Source of the DNA: Streptomyces fildesensis
GTDB taxonomy: Bacteria; Actinomycetota; Actinomycetes; Streptomycetales; Streptomycetaceae
Assembly: GCF_016107395.1 (NCBI RefSeq)
Contig: NZ_JAAIKO010000004.1
Span: 310,001-374,000, forward strand
Direction: 5' to 3'
Length of the DNA stretch: 64,000 nucleotides
Every line of letters begins with the position of its first letter. Positions within the stretch are counted from its first letter, which is position 1. The position numbers were made by a program, and so were the translations under genes. This document shows positions 37,237-46,047 of this stretch, in pieces. Under the pieces are notes generated by a model, which did not search any database, was not told where the DNA came from, and saw nothing but the letters and a program-made list of their open reading frames with translations.

Positions 37237-38370
37237 GTGGCCACGGACTATTACGCGGTCCTTGGCGTGCGCCGTGACGCCGGACAGGACGAGATCAAGA
37301 AGGCCTTCCGCCGCCTCGCGCGCGAGCTGCATCCGGATGTGAATCCGGATCCGAAGACCCAGGAGCGCTTCAAGGAGATCAACGCCGCGTACGAGGTGCT
37401 CTCGGACCCGGCGAAGAAGCAGGTCTACGACCTGGGCGGCGACCCTCTGTCGTCCTCCGGCGGCGGTGGCGCGGGCGGCTTCGGAGCCGGTTTCGGCAAC
37501 TTCAGCGACATCATGGACGCCTTCTTCGGGCAGTCCCAGCAGCGCGGTCCGCGGTCGCGGACCCGGCGCGGCCAGGACGCCATGATCCGGCTGGAGATCG
37601 AGCTGGACGAGGCGGCCTTCGGCACCACCAAGGACCTCCAGGTCGACACGGCGGTGACGTGCGGCACCTGCTCCGGCGAGGGCGCTGCGCCCGGCACGGC
37701 GGCGCAGACCTGCGACATGTGCCGCGGCCGCGGTGAGGTCTCGCAGGTCACCCGGTCCTTCCTGGGCCAGGTCATGACCTCGCGGCCGTGCCCGCAGTGC
37801 CAGGGCTTCGGCACCGTGGTGCCGACCCCGTGCCCGGAGTGCGCGGGCGACGGCCGGGTCAGGTCCCGCCGTACGCTCACCGTCAAGATCCCGGCGGGCG
37901 TCGACAACGGCACCCGCATCCAGCTGGCGGGCGAGGGCGAGGTCGGCCCCGGCGGCGGCCCCGCCGGCGACCTGTACGTGGAGATCCGGGAGCTTCCGCA
38001 CCCGACCTTCCAGCGGCGCGGCGACGATCTGCACTGCACGGTCACCATCCCGATGACGGCGGCGTCCCTGGGCACGAAGTGCCCGCTGGAGACGCTCGAC
38101 GGCATGGAGGAGATCGACGTCCGGCCCGGTACCCAGTCCGGCCAGTCGATCCCGCTGCACCAGCGCGGGGTGACCCATCTGCGGGGCGGCGGCCGGGGTG
38201 ACCTGATCGTGCACGTCGAGGTCATCACGCCCAACAAGCTCGACGCCGCGCAGGAGGACCTGCTGCGGCAACTGGCCAAGTTGCGTGGCGAGGAGCGGCC
38301 GACCGGTCACTTCCAGCCCGGCCAGCAGGGGCTGTTCTCCCGGTTGAAGGACGCTTTCAACGGCCGCTGA
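37237..38370 (+). CDS. dnaJ2: DnaJ co-chaperone (DnaJ2)
   Basis: A 377-residue type I J-protein that stimulates DnaK ATPase and binds unfolded clients. The J domain has HPD at 32-34 (ARELHPDVN). A Gly-rich stretch follows (SGGGGAGGFGAGFGNF). Four zinc-finger repeats come next (CGTCSGEG, CDMCRGRG, CPQCQGFG, CPECAGDG), then the client-binding C-terminal domain. GTG 37237 abuts the hrcA stop, so the pair is one CIRCE-controlled operon. Streptomyces carry a second dnaJ in the dnaK operon; hrcA linkage marks this as dnaJ2. Confidence 0.95.
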   Translation: MATDYYAVLGVRRDAGQDEIKKAFRRLARELHPDVNPDPKTQERFKEINAAYEVLSDPAKKQVYDLGGDPLSSSGGGGAGGFGAGFGNFSDIMDAFFGQSQQRGPRSRTRRGQDAMIRLEIELDEAAFGTTKDLQVDTAVTCGTCSGEGAAPGTAAQTCDMCRGRGEVSQVTRSFLGQVMTSRPCPQCQGFGTVVPTPCPECAGDGRVRSRRTLTVKIPAGVDNGTRIQLAGEGEVGPGGGPAGDLYVEIRELPHPTFQRRGDDLHCTVTIPMTAASLGTKCPLETLDGMEEIDVRPGTQSGQSIPLHQRGVTHLRGGGRGDLIVHVEVITPNKLDAAQEDLLRQLAKLRGEERPTGHFQPGQQGLFSRLKDAFNGR

Positions 38371-38389
38371 GACCGCCGCCGGCGTCCAG

Positions 38390-38489
38390 CGGGGCGCCGG
38401 CTCCTCCAGCGGGGCGCCGGCTCCGACCGTCCCCCAGCCTCCGGCCGGGGGTGCCCCATGGGGCGGGCCTGACCTGTTCGGGCCCGCCC
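38390..38489 (+). terminator. Direct repeat and terminator hairpin after dnaJ2
   Basis: A 20-base unit, CCAGCGGGGCGCCGGCTCC with one flanking base, occurs twice in tandem at about 38393-38432. GGGCGGGCC (38461-38469) and GGCCCGCCC (38481-38489) then form a perfect 9-bp stem with an 11-base loop just before the next gene. The CCTCCGGCCGGGGGTGCCCC segment between them is a common Streptomyces palindrome. Confidence 0.55.
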
Positions 38490-38508
38490 GGCGTGAAACG
38501 ATGGGCGT

Positions 38509-39573
38509 ATGTCCGCGTTGACCGATCTCTCGTCGTTCTCGGCGTTCCCGATCATCCAGGCGCCGATGGCCGGCGGCGGGTCCACCCCGCGGCTCGCCGC
38601 GGCCGTGAGTGACGCCGGCGGCCTGGGATTCCTCGCCGCCGGGTACAAGACGCCGGAAGCGATGTACGAGGAGATCCGGCAGCTGCGCGACCTGACGTCG
38701 AACCCCTTCGGCGTGAATCTCTTCACGCCGCAGCCCGACACCGCCGACCGGTCCGCCGTCGAGGTCTACGCCGAGCAGCTCGCGGGCGAGGCCGCCTGGT
38801 ACTCCACGCCGCTCGGCGACCCCGAATCGGGACAGGACGACGCGTACGACGCCAAGGTCTCGATACTGCTGGACAATCCGGTCCCCGTCGTCAGTTTCAC
38901 GTTCGGCTGTCCCGACCGGCCGGTCTTCGACGCGTTCGCGAAGGCCGGGACGTACACCGTGGTCACCGTCACCACACCCGGTGAGGCGCTCGCCGCCCAG
39001 TGGGCGGGTGCCGACGCGGTGTGCGTCCAGGGGACGGAGGCGGGCGGCCACCAGGGCACCCACCGGGACGATCCGGAGCTGGACCACGCGGGGTTCGGGC
39101 TGCTGTCGCTCGTCCCACAGGTCCGCGACGCCGTCCAGCTGCCCGTCATCGCGACGGGCGGGCTGATGCGCGGCAACCAGATCGCGGCCGTTCTGGCGGT
39201 GGGCGCGGACGCCGCGCAGCTGGGCACCGCCTTCCTCGTCTGTCCCGAGTCCGGGGCCAACGCGCTGCACAAGCGCGCCGTCACCGACCCGGTCTACGCG
39301 CGCACCGAGTTCACCCGGGCGTTCTCCGGGCGGCCGGCGCGCGGGCTGGTCAACCGCTTCATGCGGGAGCACGGGCCGTACGCGCCCGCGGGCTATCCGC
39401 AGATCCACCATCTGACCGCGGGCATCCGCAAGGCCGCAGCGGCGGCCGGAGATCCACAGGCGATGGCGCTGTGGGCGGGGCAGGGACACCGGCTGGCCCG
39501 TGACCTGCTGGCGGGCGAACTCGTCGCCGTGCTCATGGAAGAACTCAACGCAGCACGGAAGGCTTTCGGATGA
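38509..39573 (+). CDS. Nitronate monooxygenase-family flavoprotein
   Basis: A 354-residue TIM-barrel FMN enzyme of the 2-nitropropane dioxygenase/nitronate monooxygenase family. Typical segments: PIIQAPMAGGGSTPRLAAAV, NPFGVNLFTPQP, the FMN-phosphate region VQGTEAGGHQGTH, and ATGGLMRGNQIAAVLAVGAD. It oxidises alkyl nitronates, or acts as a related enoyl reductase; the family is hard to separate by sequence. ATG 38509 starts SALTDLSSFSAFP. Its stop overlaps the rsmE start (ATGA), a coupling often seen in Streptomyces. Confidence 0.88.
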   Translation: MSALTDLSSFSAFPIIQAPMAGGGSTPRLAAAVSDAGGLGFLAAGYKTPEAMYEEIRQLRDLTSNPFGVNLFTPQPDTADRSAVEVYAEQLAGEAAWYSTPLGDPESGQDDAYDAKVSILLDNPVPVVSFTFGCPDRPVFDAFAKAGTYTVVTVTTPGEALAAQWAGADAVCVQGTEAGGHQGTHRDDPELDHAGFGLLSLVPQVRDAVQLPVIATGGLMRGNQIAAVLAVGADAAQLGTAFLVCPESGANALHKRAVTDPVYARTEFTRAFSGRPARGLVNRFMREHGPYAPAGYPQIHHLTAGIRKAAAAAGDPQAMALWAGQGHRLARDLLAGELVAVLMEELNAARKAFG

Positions 39574-40319
39574 CCGCGCCGGTATTCATCGTCGAACCCG
39601 GGCAGTTGCGGGACGGGTCGCAGGGCGGCCGGATCGTGCTGTCCGGTGCCGAGGGGCGGCACGCGGTGTCCGTGCGGCGGCTCGCGGTCGGCGAGGAGAT
39701 CGTCCTGACGGACGGCGAGGGTGTCGGAGCGTACGGCGTGGTCGCCTCCGTCGAGGGCAAGGACCGGCTGGAGGTCGCCGTCTCCGAGCTGCGCACCGAA
39801 CCGGCGCCGGCGCCGCGGATCACCGTCGTCCAGGCGCTGCCGAAGGGCGACCGCGGTGAGCTGGCCGTCGAGACGATGACGGAGACCGGTGTCGACGCGA
39901 TCGTGCCGTGGGCGGCGTCCCGGTGCATCACGCAGTGGCGCGGCGACCGGGGTGCCAAGGCGCTCGCGAAGTGGCGTTCCACGGCACGCGAGGCCGCGAA
40001 GCAGTCGCGTCGGCTGCGGTTCCCCGAGGTCACCGAATTGATGACGACCCGGCAGCTGGCGGGTCTGCTCGGCGGGGCGGCCTTCGCCGCCGTCCTGCAC
40101 GAGGAGGGCTCCGCGCCGCTGGCCGACGCCGCGCTGCCGTCCGAGGGCGACATCGTGCTCGTCGTCGGCCCGGAGGGCGGGGTCTCGCCCGACGAGCTCG
40201 CCGCCTTCGCCGCCGCCGGGGCCAAGCCGTACCGGCTGGGCGCGACCGTGCTGCGGACCTCCACCGCCGGGGTCGCCGCGACCGCGCTGCTCCTCGGGCG
40301 CACCGGCCGCTGGTCCTGA
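39570..40319 (+). CDS. rsmE: 16S rRNA m3U1498 methyltransferase
   Basis: A 249-residue SPOUT-class methyltransferase that modifies U1498 of 16S rRNA using SAM. It has the N-terminal PUA-like domain (GAEGRHAVSVRRLAVGEEI), the central QALPKGDRGELAVETMTETG, and the trefoil-knot motifs VLVVGPEGGVSPDELAAF and LGATVLRTSTAGVAATALLL. ATG 39570 overlaps the upstream stop. Length and motif order are normal for RsmE. Confidence 0.95.
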   Translation: MTAPVFIVEPGQLRDGSQGGRIVLSGAEGRHAVSVRRLAVGEEIVLTDGEGVGAYGVVASVEGKDRLEVAVSELRTEPAPAPRITVVQALPKGDRGELAVETMTETGVDAIVPWAASRCITQWRGDRGAKALAKWRSTAREAAKQSRRLRFPEVTELMTTRQLAGLLGGAAFAAVLHEEGSAPLADAALPSEGDIVLVVGPEGGVSPDELAAFAAAGAKPYRLGATVLRTSTAGVAATALLLGRTGRWS

Positions 40320-40458
40320 CCGGTCCGGTCGACGGGATCGAAGGACGCTCGAAGAACGCCGAAGACTGCCGGATGTGTGGCGAAATCCCGGTCCCGTAAG
40401 GGGCGTTCTACGTCGTGTGGGCGATGTGCGCCGCGCAGGACGGCGGGACCCTGCCGGT

Positions 40459-40923
40459 ATGAAGCGTTTACAGCAGTGGGGAGTGGCCGGAGGCCTCGCA
40501 CTGGCCGCGTTCGGCGGAGTGGTGGCGTGCGATCCGGCGAGTGGGATGACCGCCTCGGCGGTGTCGATCACCACGGACCAGCTGGGCACCCGAGCCCTGA
40601 AGGACCACGGGATCAATGTGCAGTGGATGTCGTGCCACGCCTCCGTGGACGGCGCCACGACCGCCTCCGGCACGGCGAGCCCCCGGGCGTCCGGCGCACC
40701 GGTCAAGGGCGTCGCGTCCGTGGACTGCCAGGGCGAGACCACCGACAAGCAGAAGATCACCGTCACCGGCCGGGTGACCGAGCAACTCGACGGCCGCTGT
40801 GTGCGCGGCAGGCTTACCGCGCAGGTCGGCAAGCGTACGGTCTTCGACGTGAACGGACTGGGCGACTGCTCGGCGACGTCCGGCCCGTCCGGCAAAACCT
40901 CCGCCGCATCCGCCAGAAGCTGA
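40459..40923 (+). CDS. Small putative lipoprotein
   Basis: A 154-residue protein with a lipoprotein signal: positive MKRLQQW, a hydrophobic core and the lipobox-like GGVVAC, so the mature chain would be anchored to the outer face of the membrane. The mature part has further Cys residues (WMSCHAS, VDCQGET, GRCVRGR, LGDCSAT) that could pair. The tail is Ser/Ala/Lys-rich. ATG 40459 is chosen because the signal peptide begins there. Function unknown. It lies between rsmE and the tricorn-like protease gene, in its own short transcription unit. Confidence 0.75.
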   Translation: MKRLQQWGVAGGLALAAFGGVVACDPASGMTASAVSITTDQLGTRALKDHGINVQWMSCHASVDGATTASGTASPRASGAPVKGVASVDCQGETTDKQKITVTGRVTEQLDGRCVRGRLTAQVGKRTVFDVNGLGDCSATSGPSGKTSAASARS

Positions 40924-40969
40924 AGACAAAGCGCTCGTTCGCGTCCTCGATCATGGTTAATGTGGCGGA

Positions 40970-43900
40970 GTGACACAGCCTTCGTACCTCCGGTATCCGC
41001 ATGTAAACGGTGAGTTGGTCGCTTTTGTCGCCGAGGACGACGTCTGGGTGGCGCCGCTCGACGGCGGGCGTGCCTGGCGCGTCAGCGCCGACAACATGCC
41101 GGTCGACCATCCGCGCATCTCGCCGGACGGAACGACGGTCGCCTGGACCTCCACCCGCGACGGAGCGCCCGAGGTGCACGTGGCACCCGTCGACGGCGGC
41201 CCGTCACGGCGGCTGACGCACTGGGGCAGCGCGAAGACCTCGGTGCGCGGCTGGACGCCGGACGGCGAGGTCGTCGCGATCAGCACGCAGGGCCAGCCCT
41301 CGCTGCGCCGCACCTGGGCTCGGGCGCTGCCGCTGGACGGCGGCCCCGCGCGCACGCTGCCGTACGGACCGGTCGGCGATCTGGCCTACGGGCCCGGGGG
41401 CGCGGTGCTGCTGCAGTCGGCGACGATGGGCCGCGAGGCCGCGGCCTGGAAGCGCTACCGGGGCGGCACGGCGGGCAAGCTGTGGATCGACCTGACGGGC
41501 GGCGGCGACTTCGAGCGGCTGCACGCGGACCTCGACGGCAACCTCGAATCCCCGCTCTGGGTCGGCGAGCGAAGCGAGATGCGGGTACCCCCGGCCGAAG
41601 GTCGGGGGCGCGTTGCGTTCCTCTCCGACCACGAAGGCACCGGCGCGCTCTACTCCAGCCTCCCGGACGGCTCGGACCTGCGCCGGCACACCCCCCTCGA
41701 CGGCTTCTACGCCCGGCAGGCCGCGACCGACGGCACCCGCGTCGTCTACAGCTCCGCCGGTGAACTCCACCTGCTCGACGACCTCGAGTCGGCCACGCCG
41801 CGCCCGCTCGCGGTCCGCCTCGGCGGCCAGCGCACCGACCTGCAGCCGCACCCGGTCCGCGCTTCGCACCACCTCGGGGACGCCCGCCCCGACCACACCG
41901 GACGCGGCAGCGCCGTCGAGGTCCGCGGCACCACCCACTGGGTCACCCACCGGGGCGGCCCGGCGCGCGCGCTCGCCGCGGAGCCGGGGGTTCGGACGCG
42001 GCTGCCGCGCACCTTCGGCGGCGAGGGCGACCAGCAGGTCGTCTGGGTCACCGACGCGGAGGGCGAGGACGCCCTCGAACTCTCCCCTGCGGCCGGTCTG
42101 GCGCCCGGCGTCGCGCCCCGCCGGCTGGCGGCCGGCCGCCTCGGCCGCGTCCTGGAGCTCGAGGTGTCGCCGGACGGGCACCGGATCGCCGTCGCCTCGC
42201 ACGACGGCCGGGTGCTGCTCGTCGAGACGCAGACCGGCGAGGTGCGCGAGGTCGCGGCCAGCGACGCGGGCGATGTGACCGGTCTGGCGTTCTCGCCGGA
42301 CTCGGCCTGGCTCGCCTGGTCGCACCCGGGCCCCGACCCGCTGCGCCAGCTCAGGATCGCCGCGACGTCGGACCTGTCCGTCGCCGACGCGACCCCGCTG
42401 CGCTTCAACGACTACGCGCCCGCGTTCACCCCGGACGGAAAGCACCTCGCGTTCCTGTCCGAGCGGGCCTTCGACCCGGTCTACGACGCCCATGTCTTCG
42501 ACCTGTCCTTCCCCAACGCCTGCCGCCCGCACCTGATCACGCTGGCCGCCACCACCCCGTCGCCCTTCGGCCCGCAGCGGCACGGCCGCCCGGTCGAGGA
42601 GCCGGACGACGAGGCCAAGGACGACAAGTCCGAGGGCGACGGCGACAGCGCGGGCAAGGACGGCCGGGGGACCGACGGCGAGGACCGCCCCCGGGTCCCG
42701 GCCACCCGCGTCGACTTCGAGGGCATCGCCGACCGCATCGTCGCGTTCCCCGTCGAAGCCGGCCGCTACACCTCGCTGACCGCCGCCAAGAACGGCCTGC
42801 TGTGGCTGCGCCACCCGCTGGTCGGCACCCTCGGCACCGCCCTGGCCACGCCCGAGGCGCAGCCGCCCGGCAGCGTCCTGGAGCGCTACGACCTCAAGCA
42901 GCTGCGCGTCGAGGAACTCGCCGACGACGCCGAGGACTTCGCGGTCACCGGTGACGGCACCAAGGTGCTGCTGGCCGCGAACGGCCGGCTGCGCGTCGTA
43001 CCCGCCGACAGCAAGTCGTCGGACGACGACGACTCGGACGCGAACATCACCGTCGACCTGTCGCGGATCCGGGTGACCGTACGGCCGCAGGACGAGTGGC
43101 GGCAGATGTACGCCGAGGCGCACCGGCTGATGCGCGACAACTTCTGGCGTGCCGACATGAGCGGCGTCGACTGGAACGCGGTCGGCGAGCGCTACAAGCC
43201 CGTCCTGGAGCGTGCCGCCACCCATGACGACCTCATGGACCTGATGTGGGAGGTGCAGGGGGAACTCGGCACCTCGCACGCCTACGTCACCCCGCCCGGC
43301 GGCCACCGGGACGCACTGACCCGGCAGGGCCTGCTCGGCGCGGACATCGCCCGCGCGGAGGACGGCCGCTGGCAGTTCGTCCGGGTGCTGCCCGGCGAGT
43401 CCTCGGACCCGCAGGCCCGCTCCCCGCTCGCCGCACCCGGGGTCGCGGTGCGCGCCGGCGACAGCCTGCTGGCGGTCGACGGACACGCCGTCGACCCGGT
43501 CGCCGGCCCCGGCCCGCTGCTGACCGGCACGGCGGGCAAGCCCGTCGAGCTGACCGTCGCCCCGGCGGACGGCGGCCCGGTCCGGTACGTCGTGGTCGTA
43601 CCGCTCGCCGACGAGGAGCCGCTGCGGTACCACGACTGGGTCGCGGGCCGCCGGGCCCACGTCCACGAGCGCTCCGGGGGCCGGCTCGGCTATCTGCACG
43701 TCCCGGACATGGTCGGCTTCGGCTGGGCGCAGCTGCACCGCGATCTGCGGGTCGAGGTCGCCCGCGAGGGCCTGGTCGTGGACGTCCGCGAGAACCGCGG
43801 CGGGCACACGTCGCAGCTCGTCATCGAGAAGCTCGCGCGCCGCATCGTCGGCTGGGACCTTCCGCGCGGCCTGCGCCCGCAGAGCTACCCGCTGGACGCG

Positions 43901-44266
43901 CCGCGCGGGCCGGTCGTCGCCGTCGCCAACGAGTTCTCCGGCTCGGACGGGGACATCGTCAACGCCGCCATCAAGGCCCTGAACATCGGCCCGGTCGTCG
44001 GCACCCGCACCTGGGGCGGCGTGGTCGGCATCGACAGCCGGTACGACCTGGTGGACGGCACGGCCGTCACCCAGCCCAAGTACGCCTTCTGGCTCGAGGG
44101 CTACGGCTGGGACGTCGAGAACCACGGCGTCGACCCGGACGTCGAGGTGCTGCAGCGCCCGCAGGACTGGGCCGCGGGCACCGACCCGCAGCTCGACACC
44201 GCCGTCGACCTGGCCCTGGCGTCCCTCGCGGAGCACCCGGCCAAGACACCGCCGCCCATGCCGTAG
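40970..44266 (+). CDS. Tricorn-like protease (S41 family)
   Basis: A 1098-residue cytosolic peptidase. It has N-terminal beta-propeller repeats (ISPDGTTVAWTSTRDGAP, LAFSPDSAWLAWSH), an acidic low-complexity insert near 545-570 (EEPDDEAKDDKSEGDG), a PDZ-like part (SLLAVDGHAVDPVAGPG) and the C-terminal S41 protease core. The core has GYLHVPDMVGFGW, VVDVRENRGGHTS and the nucleophile in NEFSGSDGDIVNA (Ser992). Tricorn enzymes cut peptides released by the proteasome, which Streptomyces also has. GTG 40970 is the likely start. Residues near 200-213 (SEMRVPPAEGRGR) come from an inserted palindromic repeat. It is the largest gene here. Confidence 0.9.
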   Translation: MTQPSYLRYPHVNGELVAFVAEDDVWVAPLDGGRAWRVSADNMPVDHPRISPDGTTVAWTSTRDGAPEVHVAPVDGGPSRRLTHWGSAKTSVRGWTPDGEVVAISTQGQPSLRRTWARALPLDGGPARTLPYGPVGDLAYGPGGAVLLQSATMGREAAAWKRYRGGTAGKLWIDLTGGGDFERLHADLDGNLESPLWVGERSEMRVPPAEGRGRVAFLSDHEGTGALYSSLPDGSDLRRHTPLDGFYARQAATDGTRVVYSSAGELHLLDDLESATPRPLAVRLGGQRTDLQPHPVRASHHLGDARPDHTGRGSAVEVRGTTHWVTHRGGPARALAAEPGVRTRLPRTFGGEGDQQVVWVTDAEGEDALELSPAAGLAPGVAPRRLAAGRLGRVLELEVSPDGHRIAVASHDGRVLLVETQTGEVREVAASDAGDVTGLAFSPDSAWLAWSHPGPDPLRQLRIAATSDLSVADATPLRFNDYAPAFTPDGKHLAFLSERAFDPVYDAHVFDLSFPNACRPHLITLAATTPSPFGPQRHGRPVEEPDDEAKDDKSEGDGDSAGKDGRGTDGEDRPRVPATRVDFEGIADRIVAFPVEAGRYTSLTAAKNGLLWLRHPLVGTLGTALATPEAQPPGSVLERYDLKQLRVEELADDAEDFAVTGDGTKVLLAANGRLRVVPADSKSSDDDDSDANITVDLSRIRVTVRPQDEWRQMYAEAHRLMRDNFWRADMSGVDWNAVGERYKPVLERAATHDDLMDLMWEVQGELGTSHAYVTPPGGHRDALTRQGLLGADIARAEDGRWQFVRVLPGESSDPQARSPLAAPGVAVRAGDSLLAVDGHAVDPVAGPGPLLTGTAGKPVELTVAPADGGPVRYVVVVPLADEEPLRYHDWVAGRRAHVHERSGGRLGYLHVPDMVGFGWAQLHRDLRVEVAREGLVVDVRENRGGHTSQLVIEKLARRIVGWDLPRGLRPQSYPLDAPRGPVVAVANEFSGSDGDIVNAAIKALNIGPVVGTRTWGGVVGIDSRYDLVDGTAVTQPKYAFWLEGYGWDVENHGVDPDVEVLQRPQDWAAGTDPQLDTAVDLALASLAEHPAKTPPPMP
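41565..41611 (+). repeat. Palindromic repeat inserted in-frame in the tricorn-like gene
   Basis: A GAGCGAAGCGAG segment is followed by GGTACCCCCGGCCGAAGG and a GTCGGGGGC arm, forming a stem-loop. The same pattern is a widespread Streptomyces intergenic repeat. Here it lies inside the coding frame and adds about 14 residues between VGE and VAFLSDHEG of the beta-propeller. Confidence 0.6.
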
Positions 44267-44357
44267 GGCCCGTCCTGACCGTGCCGGGCGGGGCCCGGCC
44301 GATACGATGCGCCTTTCGACGACCAACGTTGCAACGAGCGAAGAGGGAGAAGCACCC

Positions 44358-44717
44358 GTGGCGGGAGAACCTCAGGCGGACTGCCTGTTCTGCAAGATCG
44401 CGGCCGGGGACATCCCGGCGACGATCGTCCGCGAGACCGACACGACGGTGGCGTTCCGCGACATCAATCCGCAGGCCCCCACGCATGTGCTGGTGATCCC
44501 CAAGGTGCACTACGCGGACGCCGCCGCGCTCGCGGCCGGCGACCCGCAGGCCGCCGTCGACGTGCTGCGCGAGGCGGGCGAGGTGGCGGCGGCGGAGAAG
44601 ACCGTCGACCGCGGCTACCGGATCGTCTTCAACACCGGTGCGGGCGCCGGCCAGACCGTGTTCCACGCGCACGCGCATGTCCTCGGTGGGCGCGGCCTTG
44701 AGTGGCCCCCCGGATAA
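44358..44717 (+). CDS. HIT-family nucleotide-binding hydrolase
   Basis: A 119-residue HIT protein. [17 protein letters not shown] at the start and the histidine triad HAHAHVL ([13 protein letters not shown]) near the C-terminus are diagnostic of HinT-like nucleoside phosphoramidases. The CxxC pair at DCLFCK can bind zinc in some members. GTG 44358 with an upstream AGGGAG gives the usual N-terminus ([10 protein letters not shown]). The natural substrate of this branch is not established. It overlaps nothing but is followed within a few bases by the RNase Z-like gene, suggesting one operon. Confidence 0.93.
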   Translation: MAGEPQADCLFCKIAAGDIPATIVRETDTTVAFRDINPQAPTHVLVIPKVHYADAAALAAGDPQAAVDVLREAGEVAAAEKTVDRGYRIVFNTGAGAGQTVFHAHAHVLGGRGLEWPPG

Positions 44718-44722
44718 CCGCC

Positions 44723-45628
44723 TTGTCCATCCGTGAATTCGTGGTGCTCGGCACCGCCAGCCAGGTCCCCACCCGGCTCCGCAACCACAACGGCTATCTG
44801 CTGCGCTGGGACAGCGAGGGCATCCTCTTCGACCCGGGGGAGGGCACCCAGCGCCAGATGCTGCTGGCGGGCGTCGCCGCGCACGACCTGACCCGGATCT
44901 GCGTCACGCACTTCCACGGTGACCACTCGCTCGGCCTGGCCGGGGTGATCCAGCGGATCAACCTGGACCGCGTCCCGCACCCGATCGCGGCCCACTACCC
45001 CGCGAGCGGGCAGCACTTCTTCGAGCGGCTGCGCTACTCGACGGCCTACCGCGAGACGGCCGTCATCACCGAGGAGCCGGTCGCCGCGGACGGCGTGCTG
45101 GCCACCACGGAGGCCTTCACCCTGTCCGCGGCCAAGCTCTCGCACCCCGTGGAGAGTTACGGCTACCGCCTCGTCGAACCCGACGGCCGCCGTCTGATCC
45201 CCGCGCGCCTCGCCGCACACGGCATCACCGGCCCGGACGTGGGCCGGCTGCAGCGCGACGGGGTGCTCGACGGGGTGACCCTCGACGAGGTGAGCGAGGT
45301 CCGTACCGGACAGCGTTTCGCGTTCATCATGGACACCCGCCTCTGCGACGGCGTTCACGCCCTCGCCGAGGGCTGCGATCTCCTCGTCATCGAGTCCACG
45401 TTCCTCAACGAGGACGAACACCTCGCCCGTGACCACGGCCACCTCACCGCGGGCCAGGCCGCCCAGGTGGCCGCAGAAGCCGGCGTCCGCCACCTCGTCC
45501 TCACCCACTTCTCCCAGCGCTACACCGACCCCGCCCTCTTCGGCCGCCAGGCCCGCGAGGCCGGTTTCGAGGGTGAACTGACCGTGGCGGAGGACCTGAT
45601 GCGCGTCCCGGTGCCGAAGCGCCGCTGA
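44723..45628 (+). CDS. RNase Z-like metallo-beta-lactamase-fold protein
   Basis: A 301-residue protein of the ElaC/RNase Z-like MBL family. It has [20 protein letters not shown] at the start, the metal motif THFHGDHS ([15 protein letters not shown]), a [11 protein letters not shown]sp segment, and VLTHFSQRY with the last His. TTG 44723 gives SIREFVVLG as the N-terminus, the usual form; an upstream GTG (44702) overlaps the HIT gene and would add seven residues. RNase Z trims tRNA 3' ends; this shorter actinobacterial form may do so or cut other RNA/phosphodiester substrates. Its THFHGDH codons show that motifs like the element's target in comEC are present and intact elsewhere. Confidence 0.85.
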   Translation: MSIREFVVLGTASQVPTRLRNHNGYLLRWDSEGILFDPGEGTQRQMLLAGVAAHDLTRICVTHFHGDHSLGLAGVIQRINLDRVPHPIAAHYPASGQHFFERLRYSTAYRETAVITEEPVAADGVLATTEAFTLSAAKLSHPVESYGYRLVEPDGRRLIPARLAAHGITGPDVGRLQRDGVLDGVTLDEVSEVRTGQRFAFIMDTRLCDGVHALAEGCDLLVIESTFLNEDEHLARDHGHLTAGQAAQVAAEAGVRHLVLTHFSQRYTDPALFGRQAREAGFEGELTVAEDLMRVPVPKRR

Positions 45629-45697
45629 ATCCCGCTCCCTTGATGCTTCGTTGCTGCCCCTTTGGCGCTGCGTTGATACCCTGCTTCGATCTTGCCC

Positions 45698-45715
45698 AAG
45701 ACTTGTACAAGTCTT
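45698..45715 (+). promoter_or_regulatory. 18-bp perfect palindrome before the WXG100-type operon
   Basis: AAGACTTGT and ACAAGTCTT (45698-45715) are perfect contiguous arms, 29 bases before ATG 45745. The location fits an operator that would block the promoter or the early transcript. The binding regulator is unknown. Confidence 0.55.
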
Positions 45716-45744
45716 TTCCAGCTCGAGGTCAGCGGAGGACAGCC

Positions 45745-46047
45745 ATGGGGGAACCGGATCTTGCTGCGGACACGCTACGGATACGGCAGTGCTCGGCCGC
45801 GCTCAAGCGCGTCCACGACGAGTTCGACAAGCACGCGAACCCGGCGGACGGCTACGGCCGGGCGGAGATCGGCTCCGACCTCCTCACGGATGTCTTCCAT
45901 GACTTCGGCAGCAACTGGAAGGTCCACCGGACGAAGCTGACGGAGGAACTGGAGAAGCTCGCCAAGATCACCGAACAGGCGGCGGACACATACGACCAGG
46001 TGGACTCCGAACTCGCCAAGGCGCTGCGCGGGGAGGACAAGAAATGA
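45745..46047 (+). CDS. WXG100/ESAT-6-like small helical protein
   Basis: A 100-residue helical protein, ATG 45745 with GGAGG six bases upstream. It has the size and helix-turn-helix layout of WXG100 proteins, with FGSNWKVHRTKLTEEL around a central Trp near the turn; the classical WxG is not exact. The C-terminus is charged (YDQVDSELAKALRGEDKK). WXG100 proteins are secreted by or escort substrates into type VII secretion systems. The next gene overlaps by ATGA and encodes a T7SS-substrate-like protein, supporting a carrier role. No T7SS channel genes are in this window. Confidence 0.7.
   Translation: MGEPDLAADTLRIRQCSAALKRVHDEFDKHANPADGYGRAEIGSDLLTDVFHDFGSNWKVHRTKLTEELEKLAKITEQAADTYDQVDSELAKALRGEDKK

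Noticed and set aside
45698..45715. Palindrome as a rho-independent terminator for the RNase Z-like gene
   Set aside because: The 18-bp palindrome is contiguous without a loop and lies close to the next start; an operator explains it better.
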